Positions 1-8,550 of a DNA stretch of 64,000 nt are shown piece after piece; position 1 is the stretch's first letter, and the number at the start of each line of letters is the position of its first letter. Origin of the DNA: Flavisolibacter ginsenosidimutans (lineage in GTDB: Bacteria; Bacteroidota; Bacteroidia; Chitinophagales; Chitinophagaceae); contig NZ_CP042433.1 in NCBI RefSeq assembly GCF_007970805.1, positions 744,001 to 808,000 on the forward strand. Direction: 5' to 3'. The translations under genes were made by a program, and so were the position numbers. The notes below the pieces were generated by a model. That model saw nothing but the letters and a program-made list of their open reading frames with translations. It did not search any database and was not told the DNA's origin.

Positions 1-1503
1 ACTTCAGATTTTTCAAAGTGGAAAACCGGATCGGTTTACAACGAAGCCGAAGTTGCAAAGCTGACCTCGCACAAATCGAAAAGCTTTAAACAGATTGCCT
101 TTTTTTATTTCGTGCAATACCACCTCCATTTGCAATTGAAAGAAGCAGTGGATTATGCACACAAAAAAGGTCTTGCTATCAAAGGCGACATTCCTATCGG
201 TATTTACCGCTACGGCGCCGATGCGTGGACATCGCCTTCGCTATACAACATGAACGTGCAGGCCGGTGCGCCGCCCGATGATTTTGCCGTGAAGGGTCAG
301 AACTGGGGCTTCCCTACCTACAACTGGCAGGAGATGGAAGAAAACAATTTTGACTGGTGGAAGAAACGCTTTCATCAAATGGGCCATTATTTCGATGCCT
401 TTCGGATTGATCACATCCTTGGCTTCTTTCGCATTTGGAGCGTGCCGATGAACGCCGTAGAAGGAATTCTGGGGCGCTTCATTCCGGCCTTGCCTGTAAC
501 AGCGCACGAGTTTGGTGAACGAAGCATTTGGTTTGATTACAATCGTTACTGCAAGCCTTACGTCACCGATGCCGTTCTTTCGCAAACTTTTGGCGACAAA
601 GCCGCACTGGTAAAAGAATCGTTCTTGCAGCCAAACGAAGCCGGCCGTTACGACCTGCGTGAAGAATTCAACACGCAACGAAAGGTGGATTTCTATTTTT
701 CTCTACAAGAGGCCAACGGGGATAACCACCAACTAAAGCAAGGCTTGTTTGATCTAATCAGCAATGTGCTTTTGTTTGAAGAAGGGTCTGGCGGGCAACG
801 TTTTCATTTTCGCATTTCAATGGAAGACACTCCTTCGTTCCAATATTTGGATGAAGACGTTAAGCACAAACTGAAAGACCTATACGTTGATTATTTCTAT
901 CGCCGTCAGGATCAGTTTTGGAAAGAAGAGGCAATGAAAAAACTACCGGCCCTGAAAGACGCCACCAACATGCTCATTTGCGGCGAAGATTTGGGCATGG
1001 TGCCGCACAGCGTACCCGATGTGATGAAGCAGTTGGGCATTTTAAGTTTGGAAGTTCAACGAATGCCAAAGAACCCGCAAACAGAATTTTTTCACCCGAA
1101 AGACGCGCCGTATTTATCGGTGGTCACGCCTTCTACCCACGACATGAGCACCGTACGCGGCTGGTGGGAAGAAGACCGCGAAAAAACGCAAAAATTCTTC
1201 AACAACATTCTTGGCGAACAAGGCACGGCACCGCAGTTTTGTGAGCCGTGGATCAATCGTGCCGTTGTTTTGCAACACCTTTACTCACCGGCCATGTGGA
1301 GCATCTTTCAATTGCAGGACATTTTAGGGATGGACGAAAAACTACGCCGCGAAAATCCGCACGAAGAAAGAATCAACCTGCCGGCCAATCCAACGCATTA
1401 CTGGAATTACCGGATGCACCTTCCGCTGGAGCAACTGTGCAAGGAGGAATCATTTAACGAAGAAGTAAAAACATACATCCGCAACAGCGGAAGAGGAAAT
1501 TAA
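1..1503 (+). CDS. malQ: 4-alpha-glucanotransferase (GH77), 5' truncated by window edge
   Basis: The frame is open from base 1, so about 500 C-terminal residues of a longer protein are visible. GH77 enzymes (amylomaltase, disproportionating enzyme) transfer alpha-1,4-glucan segments between malto-oligosaccharides in the cytoplasm. Family hallmarks are present: GDIPIGIYRYGADAW, then FRIDHILGFFRIW with the presumed nucleophile Asp, LICGEDLGMVP with the presumed acid/base Glu, and STHDMSTVRGWW with the third catalytic Asp. The long inserts between these blocks suggest the larger Bacteroidota/plant DPE2-like type rather than the short E. coli form; starch-binding domains would lie upstream of the window. 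The stop at 1503 is followed at once by a heptad repeat pair and the shikimate kinase gene. The first in-frame GTG (112) is not the real start. Confidence 0.93.
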   Translation, partial: TSDFSKWKTGSVYNEAEVAKLTSHKSKSFKQIAFFYFVQYHLHLQLKEAVDYAHKKGLAIKGDIPIGIYRYGADAWTSPSLYNMNVQAGAPPDDFAVKGQNWGFPTYNWQEMEENNFDWWKKRFHQMGHYFDAFRIDHILGFFRIWSVPMNAVEGILGRFIPALPVTAHEFGERSIWFDYNRYCKPYVTDAVLSQTFGDKAALVKESFLQPNEAGRYDLREEFNTQRKVDFYFSLQEANGDNHQLKQGLFDLISNVLLFEEGSGGQRFHFRISMEDTPSFQYLDEDVKHKLKDLYVDYFYRRQDQFWKEEAMKKLPALKDATNMLICGEDLGMVPHSVPDVMKQLGILSLEVQRMPKNPQTEFFHPKDAPYLSVVTPSTHDMSTVRGWWEEDREKTQKFFNNILGEQGTAPQFCEPWINRAVVLQHLYSPAMWSIFQLQDILGMDEKLRRENPHEERINLPANPTHYWNYRMHLPLEQLCKEESFNEEVKTYIRNSGRGN

Positions 1504-1504
1504 A

Positions 1505-1578
1505 CGTTGGCCGTTGATTGTTGTTTGTTGTTTCAATTGAGAAGCGCTACAATCGACGGCCAACGAACAACGATCAAC
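1505..1578. repeat. Inverted pair of 7-nt degenerate tandem arrays
   Basis: The left arm (about 1505-1533) reads as units gttggcc, gttgatt, gttgttt, gttgttt. The right arm (about 1552-1578) reads acggcca, acgaaca, acgatca, roughly the reverse complement. About 18 nt separate them. The element fills the gap between malQ and aroK and ends 8 nt before the aroK start. Confidence 0.7.
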
Positions 1579-1586
1579 ATTTAATC

Positions 1587-2093
1587 ATGCGAATTTTTCT
1601 CATCGGCTTCATGGGTTGCGGCAAAACGCACTGGGGCAAATTGCTAAGCCAGAAGCTGCAAATTCCTTTTTTCGATTTGGACGCAGTGATTGAAGAACAG
1701 GAAGGCAAAAGCATCACCGAAATTTTTGCCGAAAATGGGGAAGAGCATTTCCGGCTGCTGGAAAAAGATGTGCTTTACATGCTTACCGAAAGCCACGATA
1801 ATTTTGTGATGGCCTGCGGCGGTGGCGCTCCCTGCTTTTTTAATAACATTGATTACATGAAAAAGAAGGGCGCCACGGTTTGGATCAACTGTTCGCCCGA
1901 TTGCCTTTACAGCCGCCTCGTAAAAGAAAAAGAAAAGCGTCCGCTGATTAAAAACATCCCGGACGAAGAACTAAAAGCTTTCATCATTAAAAAGTACGCC
2001 GACCGCAAAATATTTTACCAGCAGGCGGCCATCATTCTAAGCGACGAAGAAATCAGCCTTGATACACTAATCGAAAAAACATTTCATACCTGA
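1587..2093 (+). CDS. aroK: Shikimate kinase
   Basis: A 168-residue protein that phosphorylates shikimate at O3 with ATP in the chorismate pathway. The Walker A loop is GFMGCGKT (residues 7-14), DLD at 30-32 is the shikimate/Mg-binding aspartate motif, an Arg follows at about 56 in EHFRLLEK, and GGG at 78-80 is the glycine-rich shikimate loop; EKEKRPL forms the LID region. I chose ATG 1587 because the family begins with the first beta strand right there; an upstream in-frame start at 1518 would translate the repeat element. The length is normal for AroK. The next gene starts 2 nt after the stop, so the pair is probably cotranscribed. Confidence 0.95.
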   Translation: MRIFLIGFMGCGKTHWGKLLSQKLQIPFFDLDAVIEEQEGKSITEIFAENGEEHFRLLEKDVLYMLTESHDNFVMACGGGAPCFFNNIDYMKKKGATVWINCSPDCLYSRLVKEKEKRPLIKNIPDEELKAFIIKKYADRKIFYQQAAIILSDEEISLDTLIEKTFHT

Positions 2094-2095
2094 CC

Positions 2096-2482
2096 ATGCA
2101 AAAAATTTATCTCGTTATCGGAAGTTTGTTGGCTGGCCTTGCCGTAGCCCTTGGCGCTTTTGGTGCACACGGATTAAAAAAAATTGTTTCGTCCGAAACC
2201 GTTGCCGTTTATCAAACCGGCGTGCAATACCAAATGTATCACGCACTGGCGCTTATTCTCGTCGGCATTTTGTCGGATCGGATTTACAACGGCTTTGTTT
2301 CCTACGCGGGTGTTCTGTTTGTGGCCGGCGTTATTTTGTTTTCCGGCTCCTTATACCTGATCGTTTCCATGAACGCCATGAACAAGACAGTTCCCACGGC
2401 CCTTGGGATACTGACGCCGGTTGGAGGCCTGTTCTTTATTTTGGGTTGGGTTTGTCTGATAGTGGGGTTACTAAAAAAATAA
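2096..2482 (+). CDS. DUF423 family small membrane protein
   Basis: This 128-residue protein has four predicted hydrophobic segments. Its N-terminal part contains the DUF423 (YgdD-like) signature GAFGAHGLKK followed by a YQTGVQYQMYHALAL block with the conserved His. The molecular function of the family is unknown; members sit in the inner membrane. The gene follows aroK with only 2 nt between them and is probably its operon partner. No signal peptide is distinct from the first membrane helix. The assignment to DUF423 is firm, but any role would be a guess. Confidence 0.9.
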   Translation: MQKIYLVIGSLLAGLAVALGAFGAHGLKKIVSSETVAVYQTGVQYQMYHALALILVGILSDRIYNGFVSYAGVLFVAGVILFSGSLYLIVSMNAMNKTVPTALGILTPVGGLFFILGWVCLIVGLLKK

Positions 2483-2536
2483 CGGCTTTTTTAGGCTGCT
2501 CGCCGTTCCGGGCCTGTGTTTGCTCACGTCAAATCC

Positions 2537-2544
2537 TATCTTTG
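2537..2544 (+). promoter_or_regulatory. Bacteroidota -7 element TATCTTTG upstream of ftsK
   Basis: The sequence matches the TAnnTTTG consensus. A TTTG sits at 2519-2522, but the 14-nt spacing is shorter than usual. The element ends 4 nt before the ftsK ATG, which would imply an almost leaderless transcript. Confidence 0.35.
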
Positions 2545-2548
2545 ATTC

Positions 2549-5269
2549 ATGGCTAATGAGCTGAAGAAATCCACGCCTAAAGTTGCTGAAAAACCGGCGC
2601 CGAAGAAGAAAGCGGCCAATCCTAAACCCGTTGCTGCTGCCCCTGCAAAAAAATCTCCTGCTTCTTCATCCTTTAAAAAAGAAAAAGAAGAAAAAGTTGA
2701 CTTAAAAAAGTTGGCGAAGGACGAACGAACCCACAAAATTTTAGGTACGGTTTCCTTGTTGATGTCCGTTTTTTTGTTCATTTCTTTTGTGTCTTATTTT
2801 TCTACATGGAAAGAAGACCAGTCGCAAATTTTTAACAAAGGCATTGGCTTTTTGTTCGATAGCGGGTCAAAGGTTGCCAACCTTCTTGGCCGCTTAGGTG
2901 CTTATGCCTCGCACGGGCTGATTCGCCAGTCATTTGGCCTTGCCTCTTTTCTTTTTTGCTGTTTCTTTTTCGTGGTCGGGATCAACCTGATTACAGCCCG
3001 AAAGGTGTTTTCCATCTGGCGCAACCTGCGTTACGTAACCATTGGTTTAATCATCCTTTCCGTCACGCTTTCCTTCCTGTTTTCGTCCTTTGATTTTCCC
3101 TTTGGCGGCAGCGTTGGCGACATGATCAACAACTGGCTAAAAGCCTTTCTTGGAACCATCGGTACGGCTGCCTTGTTGTTGGTGGTTGGCGGCTCTTACC
3201 TCATCTGGCAATTCAATCCAACGTTTAAGGTTCCCATTCGCGACAAAGAATTTTCTGCGGAAAATGAAACCGCACGGCTTACCATTGAGGAAGATGAAGC
3301 CGAGGAAAAAGAAGAACCGCTACAACAAGAGCCGTCGCTGATTGCGCTTGCCAAACAAGCCGCAACCATCAACGATTTGTATGCTGAAAAGGAAGACGCT
3401 AAACAACACGAGAGCAACCCGAACGCTTTAAACGGCGACGGCGAAATGGTACTCAGCATTAATCCTGCAAAAGAAGAAAAAGACTACGGCTTCCATCTGA
3501 CAGAAAGGGAAGAGGATAAAGCGACGATTGAGGAAGAAGAACCTTTGCATGTAAACGAGCCGGTTGAAGAAAGTATTACCGGCGAAATACTGCACAAAGA
3601 AGAAGAGGCAATTACCAGAGAAGTTCCGTTTGAAATTAAAGAAGAACCGAAGCCAAGAAAACGAGAACAGGCAGTTGAAAATCTTGAACTGGAAATAAAG
3701 TCGAAGGAGGATGAAATAGAAGAAGACGGAGAACCCGAACGGCAAAAAGATTACAGCGATCTGCCTCCGTACGAACCAACGCTTGACCTGCGCGATTACA
3801 AATACCCGTCGGTAGATTTGCTGGAAGCACACGGCAGCGAAAAGATTGTGCAAGACCCAGCCGAACTGGAAGCCAACAAAAACCAGATCATCAACACGCT
3901 GAAAAATTACGACATCACCATTCAAAAAATCAGCGCAACGGTGGGGCCAACGGTAACGCTTTACGAGATTGTTCCCGCAGCCGGTGTGCGCATTTCACGC
4001 ATCAAAAATCTGGAAGACGACATCGCCCTAAGCCTTGCTGCGCTTGGCATTCGCATCATTGCGCCCATTCCGGGCAAAGGAACGATTGGCATTGAAGTGC
4101 CCAACGTGAAGAAGACCATCGTGAGCATGCGAACTTTGCTTTCGGCAGAAAAATTCACGCACAATACCTTCAGCCTACCTATCGCCATCGGCAAAAAAAT
4201 CGACAACGAAAACTTCATCGTTGACCTGGCTTCAATGCCGCACTTGCTCATGGCCGGTGCAACGGGTCAGGGCAAATCAGTAGGACTAAACGCGGTGCTG
4301 GTTTCGTTGCTTTACAAAAAGCATCCTTCGCAACTGAAGTTTGTTTTAATTGACCCGAAGAAGGTAGAGTTGAGCGTTTACCGCCACATCGAAACGCATT
4401 TTCTTGCCAAGTTGCCCGGCGAAGAAGACGCCATCATCACCGACACAAAAAAAGTAATTCACACCCTCAATGCGCTTTGCATTGAAATGGACAACCGCTA
4501 CGATCTTTTAAAAGAAGCCGGTGCACGCAACATCAAAGAGTACAACGAGAAGTTTACAAAGCGAAGATTGAATCCGCAGAAGGGCCATCAGTTTCTTCCT
4601 TTTATTGTGTTGGTAGTAGATGAATTTGCCGACCTGATTATGACGGCAGGAAAGGAAGTGGAAATGCCCATTGCGCGACTTGCACAGCTTGCACGTGCTG
4701 TTGGCATTCACCTGATCATTGCCACGCAACGTCCGTCGGTAAACATCATCACGGGTACAATTAAAGCCAATTTCCCGGCACGTATTGCGTTCAAGGTTTC
4801 TTCAAAAATTGATTCCAGAACCATTCTTGACGCAGGCGGCGCGGAGCAACTCATTGGCAAGGGCGACATGCTTATTTCCTACAACGGTGAAATCACACGT
4901 TTGCAATGTGCTTTTGTGGACACGCCGGAAGTGGAAAAAATCGTGGACTTCATTTCGGACCAGCGGGGCTACCCGCAGGCCTTTATGCTGCCCGAATACG
5001 TGGATGAAAAAGAGATGGAAGGAAAAGATTTTGACATGTCCGACAAAGATCCCTTGTTTGGTGATGCGGCAAAACTCATTGTGCAAAACCAGATGGGCTC
5101 CACTTCGCTGATTCAACGCCGCATGAAACTCGGTTACAACCGTGCGGGCCGCCTGATGGACCAACTGGAAGCGGCTGGTATCGTGGGTCCCAACCTTGGC
5201 AGCAAAGCACGTGAAGTGCTTGTAAAAACCGAAGCCGACCTGTTTGAAATTCTTGAGACCTTAAGTTAG
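2549..5269 (+). CDS. ftsK: DNA translocase FtsK/SpoIIIE
   Basis: A 906-residue septal DNA pump that clears chromosome ends from the division septum and activates XerCD dimer resolution. It starts with a cytosolic Lys/Ala/Pro-rich tail (about residues 1-60) and then four membrane segments (about 65-220). A long acidic Glu/Lys linker follows to about residue 400. The motor has Walker A GATGQGKS near residue 571 and Walker B LVVDEFADLIM. The C-terminal gamma winged helix (GSTSLIQRRMKLGYNRAG) would read oriented KOPS-like sequences. The length and order of domains are normal for Bacteroidota. It stands alone, with lolA 114 nt downstream. Confidence 0.96.
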   Translation: MANELKKSTPKVAEKPAPKKKAANPKPVAAAPAKKSPASSSFKKEKEEKVDLKKLAKDERTHKILGTVSLLMSVFLFISFVSYFSTWKEDQSQIFNKGIGFLFDSGSKVANLLGRLGAYASHGLIRQSFGLASFLFCCFFFVVGINLITARKVFSIWRNLRYVTIGLIILSVTLSFLFSSFDFPFGGSVGDMINNWLKAFLGTIGTAALLLVVGGSYLIWQFNPTFKVPIRDKEFSAENETARLTIEEDEAEEKEEPLQQEPSLIALAKQAATINDLYAEKEDAKQHESNPNALNGDGEMVLSINPAKEEKDYGFHLTEREEDKATIEEEEPLHVNEPVEESITGEILHKEEEAITREVPFEIKEEPKPRKREQAVENLELEIKSKEDEIEEDGEPERQKDYSDLPPYEPTLDLRDYKYPSVDLLEAHGSEKIVQDPAELEANKNQIINTLKNYDITIQKISATVGPTVTLYEIVPAAGVRISRIKNLEDDIALSLAALGIRIIAPIPGKGTIGIEVPNVKKTIVSMRTLLSAEKFTHNTFSLPIAIGKKIDNENFIVDLASMPHLLMAGATGQGKSVGLNAVLVSLLYKKHPSQLKFVLIDPKKVELSVYRHIETHFLAKLPGEEDAIITDTKKVIHTLNALCIEMDNRYDLLKEAGARNIKEYNEKFTKRRLNPQKGHQFLPFIVLVVDEFADLIMTAGKEVEMPIARLAQLARAVGIHLIIATQRPSVNIITGTIKANFPARIAFKVSSKIDSRTILDAGGAEQLIGKGDMLISYNGEITRLQCAFVDTPEVEKIVDFISDQRGYPQAFMLPEYVDEKEMEGKDFDMSDKDPLFGDAAKLIVQNQMGSTSLIQRRMKLGYNRAGRLMDQLEAAGIVGPNLGSKAREVLVKTEADLFEILETLS

Positions 5270-5318
5270 TGTTAAGATAACTGCATTGCGTTAATCTTCG
5301 TTAATCCCGGCAGGCCTG

Positions 5319-5352
5319 TTGCCTTCTCACAGAAGTCATCCGGCTATCTTTG
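5319..5352 (+). promoter_or_regulatory. Putative promoter of the lolA-like gene
   Basis: TATCTTTG at 5345-5352 matches TAnnTTTG. A TTG at 5319-5321 lies 23 nt upstream, at the upper limit of the usual -33 spacing. The start codon is 30 nt downstream. Confidence 0.5.
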
Positions 5353-5382
5353 CCGGGATATTTTATTTAAACAAACCACGCA

Positions 5383-6042
5383 ATGAAAAGAACGCTTACG
5401 CTACTGAGTTTTGTCTCGATGTCCTTCGCCGTACTCGCACAAACAAATCCTACCAAAAGCGATCCCGAAGCCAAGAAAATTTTAGATGCGGTGAGCGCAA
5501 AATTCAAAACTTATTCTTCTCCGCAGGCCTCGTTTACCTATAAAGTCGAAAACGCAGGAGGCAAAGCCCTTTCTACCAAAAGAGGAACGGTAACGATGAA
5601 GGGAAACAAGTTCCGTGTGTCAATGGACGGCATGGAAATTTTCTCCGATGGCAAAACCATTTGGAACTACGATAAATCGGCTAATGAAGTAACGGTAAAC
5701 AACATGAACGAAGGTGGCAGCGCCATGACACCGCAAAAAATGTTTACCAATTTTTACGACAAAGATTTTTTTTACAAACTGAACGGCACAAAAACCGAAG
5801 GCGGCAAAACGCTTTCGGAAATAGAATTGACGCCGATGGACAAAAGCCGGCCTTACCACAAAATTTACGTGTTGGTAGACAAAGGCGCTCACACTATATA
5901 CAACGCACAATTTTTGGAGAAATCCGGCGGTCGTTACAGCTATACGGTTAACAGTTTAAAACCTTCTACTTCGATGGCTGATGCGGATTTTATTTTTAAC
6001 AAAAGCAAGTATCCCGGCGTAGAAGTAGTGGACTTGCGCTAA
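5383..6042 (+). CDS. lolA: LolA-like outer-membrane lipoprotein carrier protein
   Basis: A 219-residue exported protein: signal peptide residues 1-19 ending in VLAQ. The mature part has the LolA/LppC fold signature of a hydrophobic-sided half barrel: KKILDAVSAKFKTYSSPQAS, a GTVTMKGNKFRVSM strand pair, and FSDGKTIWNYDKSANEVTVN. LolA proteins shuttle lipoproteins from the LolCDE transporter across the periplasm. The gene sits between ftsK and a strong terminator; ftsK-lolA adjacency is common and supports a housekeeping role. Whether it serves lipoproteins generally or a specialised cargo cannot be told from sequence. Confidence 0.85.
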   Translation: MKRTLTLLSFVSMSFAVLAQTNPTKSDPEAKKILDAVSAKFKTYSSPQASFTYKVENAGGKALSTKRGTVTMKGNKFRVSMDGMEIFSDGKTIWNYDKSANEVTVNNMNEGGSAMTPQKMFTNFYDKDFFYKLNGTKTEGGKTLSEIELTPMDKSRPYHKIYVLVDKGAHTIYNAQFLEKSGGRYSYTVNSLKPSTSMADADFIFNKSKYPGVEVVDLR

Positions 6043-6066
6043 CCGATTTGTCTCTCACAAGCAGTG

Positions 6067-6098
6067 ATCCCTTTGCCGCGTGGCGAAGGGATTTTTTT
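6067..6098 (+). terminator. Rho-independent terminator after lolA
   Basis: An 11-bp stem (atccctttgcc / ggcgaagggat, one G-U pair) with a GCGT loop at 6078-6081 is followed by seven T. It lies 25 nt after the lolA stop. Confidence 0.85.
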
Positions 6099-6117
6099 GC
6101 CGCCAGGCTGATTGTAA

Positions 6118-6152
6118 AATTCATAATTCATCACTCATAATTGATAATTCCT
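6118..6152. repeat. 7-nt degenerate tandem array
   Basis: Units aattcat, aattcat, cactcat, aattgat, aattcct follow with a period of exactly 7. The array lies directly upstream of the tex -7 element. Only one orientation is visible here. Confidence 0.65.
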
Positions 6153-6154
6153 TC

Positions 6155-6162
6155 TACATTTG
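6155..6162 (+). promoter_or_regulatory. -7 element TACATTTG upstream of tex
   Basis: A perfect TAnnTTTG match 33 nt before the tex ATG, immediately after the heptad array. No clear TTTG is seen at -33 because the array occupies that region. Confidence 0.5.
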
Positions 6163-6195
6163 CTGCCCTTAAAATTGACGAATCGTTTTGTGTTT

Positions 6196-8439
6196 ATGGA
6201 ATCAAAATACCTACAAAAAATCGCCGAGAAATTATCGCTGTCGCTGAAACAAATCACCAACGTTGACAACTTGCAGGCCGAAGGCGCCACCATCCCGTTT
6301 ATGGCGCGTTACCGCAAAGAAGCAACGGGCAATTTGGACGAAGTCGTGATTGGTAATGTAGTGGAAGAACTTGCTTACTTCGCCGACCTTGAAAAGCGTA
6401 AAACAACCGTTCTTAAAACCATTGAAGACCTTGGAAAACTAACGCCGGCGCTAAAGGACAAAATCGAAAATTGTTACAGCGCCACTGAACTTGAAGATAT
6501 CTATCTCCCTTATAAACCAAAGCGCAAAACAAGAGCCGTGCAGGCAATTGAAAAAGGTTTGGAGCCGCTGGCAAAAGTCTTGTTTGAGCAGGCTAACGTT
6601 AACCTCGATGAAGAAGCCGCAAAATTTATTACGGCCGATGTGAAGGATGCAAAAGAAGCTTTGCAGGGAGCAAGAGATATTATTGCCGAATGGGTAAGCG
6701 AACACGAGCAGGCAAGGGCAAAAGTTCGTCAACTGTTTACCGAAACGGCAACGCTTGCGTCAAAAGTTTTAACCGCCAAAAAAGAAGAAGCCGATGCGCA
6801 GAAATACCGCGATTATTTTGAGTTCAGCGAGTCGCTGAGTAAAAGCCCTTCGCACCGGATTATGGCAATCAGGAGAGGAGAAAAGGAAGGCTTTTTGTTG
6901 ATGGATATAAACATTGACAAAACAATCGCAGTGGAAGAGTTAGAGCGCATCTTTATCAAAGCTTCGAATGCGGCGGCAACCGAAGTAAGAAAAGCAATTG
7001 ACGACTCCTACACACGCTTGCTAAAGCCGTCTATTGAAAACGAATTTCGCCTGCTGAGCAAGAACAAAGCCGACGAGGAAGCCATCAACGTTTTCACCGA
7101 AAACCTGCGGCAATTGCTGCTGGCGTCGCCCCTGGGTTCAAAGAATGTTTTGGCACTTGACCCAGGCTATCGAACCGGTTGCAAAGTCGTTTGCCTGGAT
7201 GCGCAGGGAACCTTTGTTTACAACACAACCATTTATCCGCATCCGCCGCAAAACCAGTGGCAGGAAAGCGTGGCCGAAATCAAACGTCTTGTTTCAAAAT
7301 TCAACATTGAAGCTATTGGCATCGGTAACGGAACGGCCGGAAGAGAAACGGAACAGTTGGTGCGCAGCGTTGATTTTGGAAAACCCGTCAGTATTTTTCA
7401 GGTGAACGAAAGCGGCGCTTCCATTTATTCCGCATCGGAAGTGGCAAGGGAAGAATTTCCGGACGAAGACGTAACCGTTCGCGGCGCCATCAGCATCGGA
7501 CGACGTTTGCTTGATCCCTTGAGCGAGTTGGTAAAGATTGATCCAAAATCAATTGGCGTAGGCCAATACCAACACGACGTGAACCAAACCAAATTAAAGA
7601 CAGCACTTGACAGGGTTGTGGAAAGTGCGGTGAACTTCGTCGGCGTTGACGTGAACACGGCATCGAAACATTTGCTGCAATACGTGTCAGGAATTTCGTC
7701 AACGTTAGCCAACAACATCGTTCAATACCGGGCCACAAACGGTGCTTTTGCTTCACGGGAAGAATTGAAAAAAGTTCCGTTGATGGGGCCAAAATCTTTC
7801 GAACAATGCGCCGGCTTTCTGCGAATTGCTAACGCTGAAAATTTGTTGGACAATTCATCGGTTCACCCGGAACGTTACACACTGGTGCAACAGATGGCGA
7901 AAGACGTGCAGGCTTCGTTGGAAGAGCTAATTAAAAATGCGGAGGTTCGCAAGCGCATCAACAAGCGGCAATACATTAACGAAACAGTTGGCGAATACAC
8001 GGTGGATGATATTTTAAAAGAGCTGGAAAAACCCGGCCGTGATCCGCGTGCCCCGATTGAAGAATTTCAGTTCGACGCAAACATAAAATCCATTGAAGAC
8101 GTAAAAACCGGCATGACCGTTCCGGGCATCGTGACCAACATCACGGCCTTTGGCGCTTTTGTGGACATCGGCGTAAAGCAGGACGGCCTTGTACACGTTT
8201 CGCAATTGAGCAACCGCTATGTTTCCGACCCGAAAGAAGTGGTAAAGCTTGGGCAGAAAGTAAGTGTAATTGTAACGGAGGTTGATGTTGCAAGAAAGCG
8301 AATTGCACTGAGCATGAAGACAGAGAACGGAAGCCAGAAACCAGAGGTTAGAAAAGATAGAAAGCCGTTCGTGCAGAAAGAACAGCCGCTAAATTCTTTT
8401 CAAAAAAGTTTGCTGGATTTGAAGAAGAAGTTTCAGTGA
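6196..8439 (+). CDS. tex: Tex-family RNA-binding protein (YhgF)
   Basis: A 747-residue S1-domain accessory protein that binds nucleic acid and influences transcription and RNA processing. The order is the Tex N-terminal helical domain (ATIPFMARYRKEATGNLDE), a YqgF/RNase H-like domain (NVLALDPGYRTGCK), helix-hairpin-helix motifs (VSGISSTLANNIVQYR, VPLMGPKSFEQCAG) and an S1 domain at about residues 638-705 (ITAFGAFVDIGVKQDGLVHV). I chose ATG 6196; an upstream TTG at 6160 overlaps the promoter element. Residues about 710-723 are encoded by a 7-nt repeat and form a charged SQKPEVRKDRKP-like tail that is not part of the family core. Confidence 0.95.
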   Translation: MESKYLQKIAEKLSLSLKQITNVDNLQAEGATIPFMARYRKEATGNLDEVVIGNVVEELAYFADLEKRKTTVLKTIEDLGKLTPALKDKIENCYSATELEDIYLPYKPKRKTRAVQAIEKGLEPLAKVLFEQANVNLDEEAAKFITADVKDAKEALQGARDIIAEWVSEHEQARAKVRQLFTETATLASKVLTAKKEEADAQKYRDYFEFSESLSKSPSHRIMAIRRGEKEGFLLMDINIDKTIAVEELERIFIKASNAAATEVRKAIDDSYTRLLKPSIENEFRLLSKNKADEEAINVFTENLRQLLLASPLGSKNVLALDPGYRTGCKVVCLDAQGTFVYNTTIYPHPPQNQWQESVAEIKRLVSKFNIEAIGIGNGTAGRETEQLVRSVDFGKPVSIFQVNESGASIYSASEVAREEFPDEDVTVRGAISIGRRLLDPLSELVKIDPKSIGVGQYQHDVNQTKLKTALDRVVESAVNFVGVDVNTASKHLLQYVSGISSTLANNIVQYRATNGAFASREELKKVPLMGPKSFEQCAGFLRIANAENLLDNSSVHPERYTLVQQMAKDVQASLEELIKNAEVRKRINKRQYINETVGEYTVDDILKELEKPGRDPRAPIEEFQFDANIKSIEDVKTGMTVPGIVTNITAFGAFVDIGVKQDGLVHVSQLSNRYVSDPKEVVKLGQKVSVIVTEVDVARKRIALSMKTENGSQKPEVRKDRKPFVQKEQPLNSFQKSLLDLKKKFQ
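8322..8363. repeat. 7-nt degenerate array inside the tex 3' end
   Basis: Units agagaac, ggaagcc, agaaacc, agaggtt, agaaaag, atagaaa follow with period 7 and are translated as part of the Tex C-terminal tail (about residues 710-723). Confidence 0.6.
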
Positions 8440-8445
8440 TAGAGT

Positions 8446-8500
8446 CTTTTGCGGTTTCAAAATTTCTCCCTTTTAAAAGGTAATGAAACCGCAAAAGTTT
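8446..8500. terminator. Bidirectional terminator between tex and the GT61 gene
   Basis: A 14-bp perfect stem (8446-8459 with 8484-8497, core cttttgcggtttca) encloses a 24-nt loop that can fold again through cccttttaaaagg. It lies between the convergent genes tex and GT61. Confidence 0.75.
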
Positions 8501-8550
8501 AGCTGAATTGTTTGTGGAGCAGTACTCAAAGGATTCGCTCCAGTAGCGTT

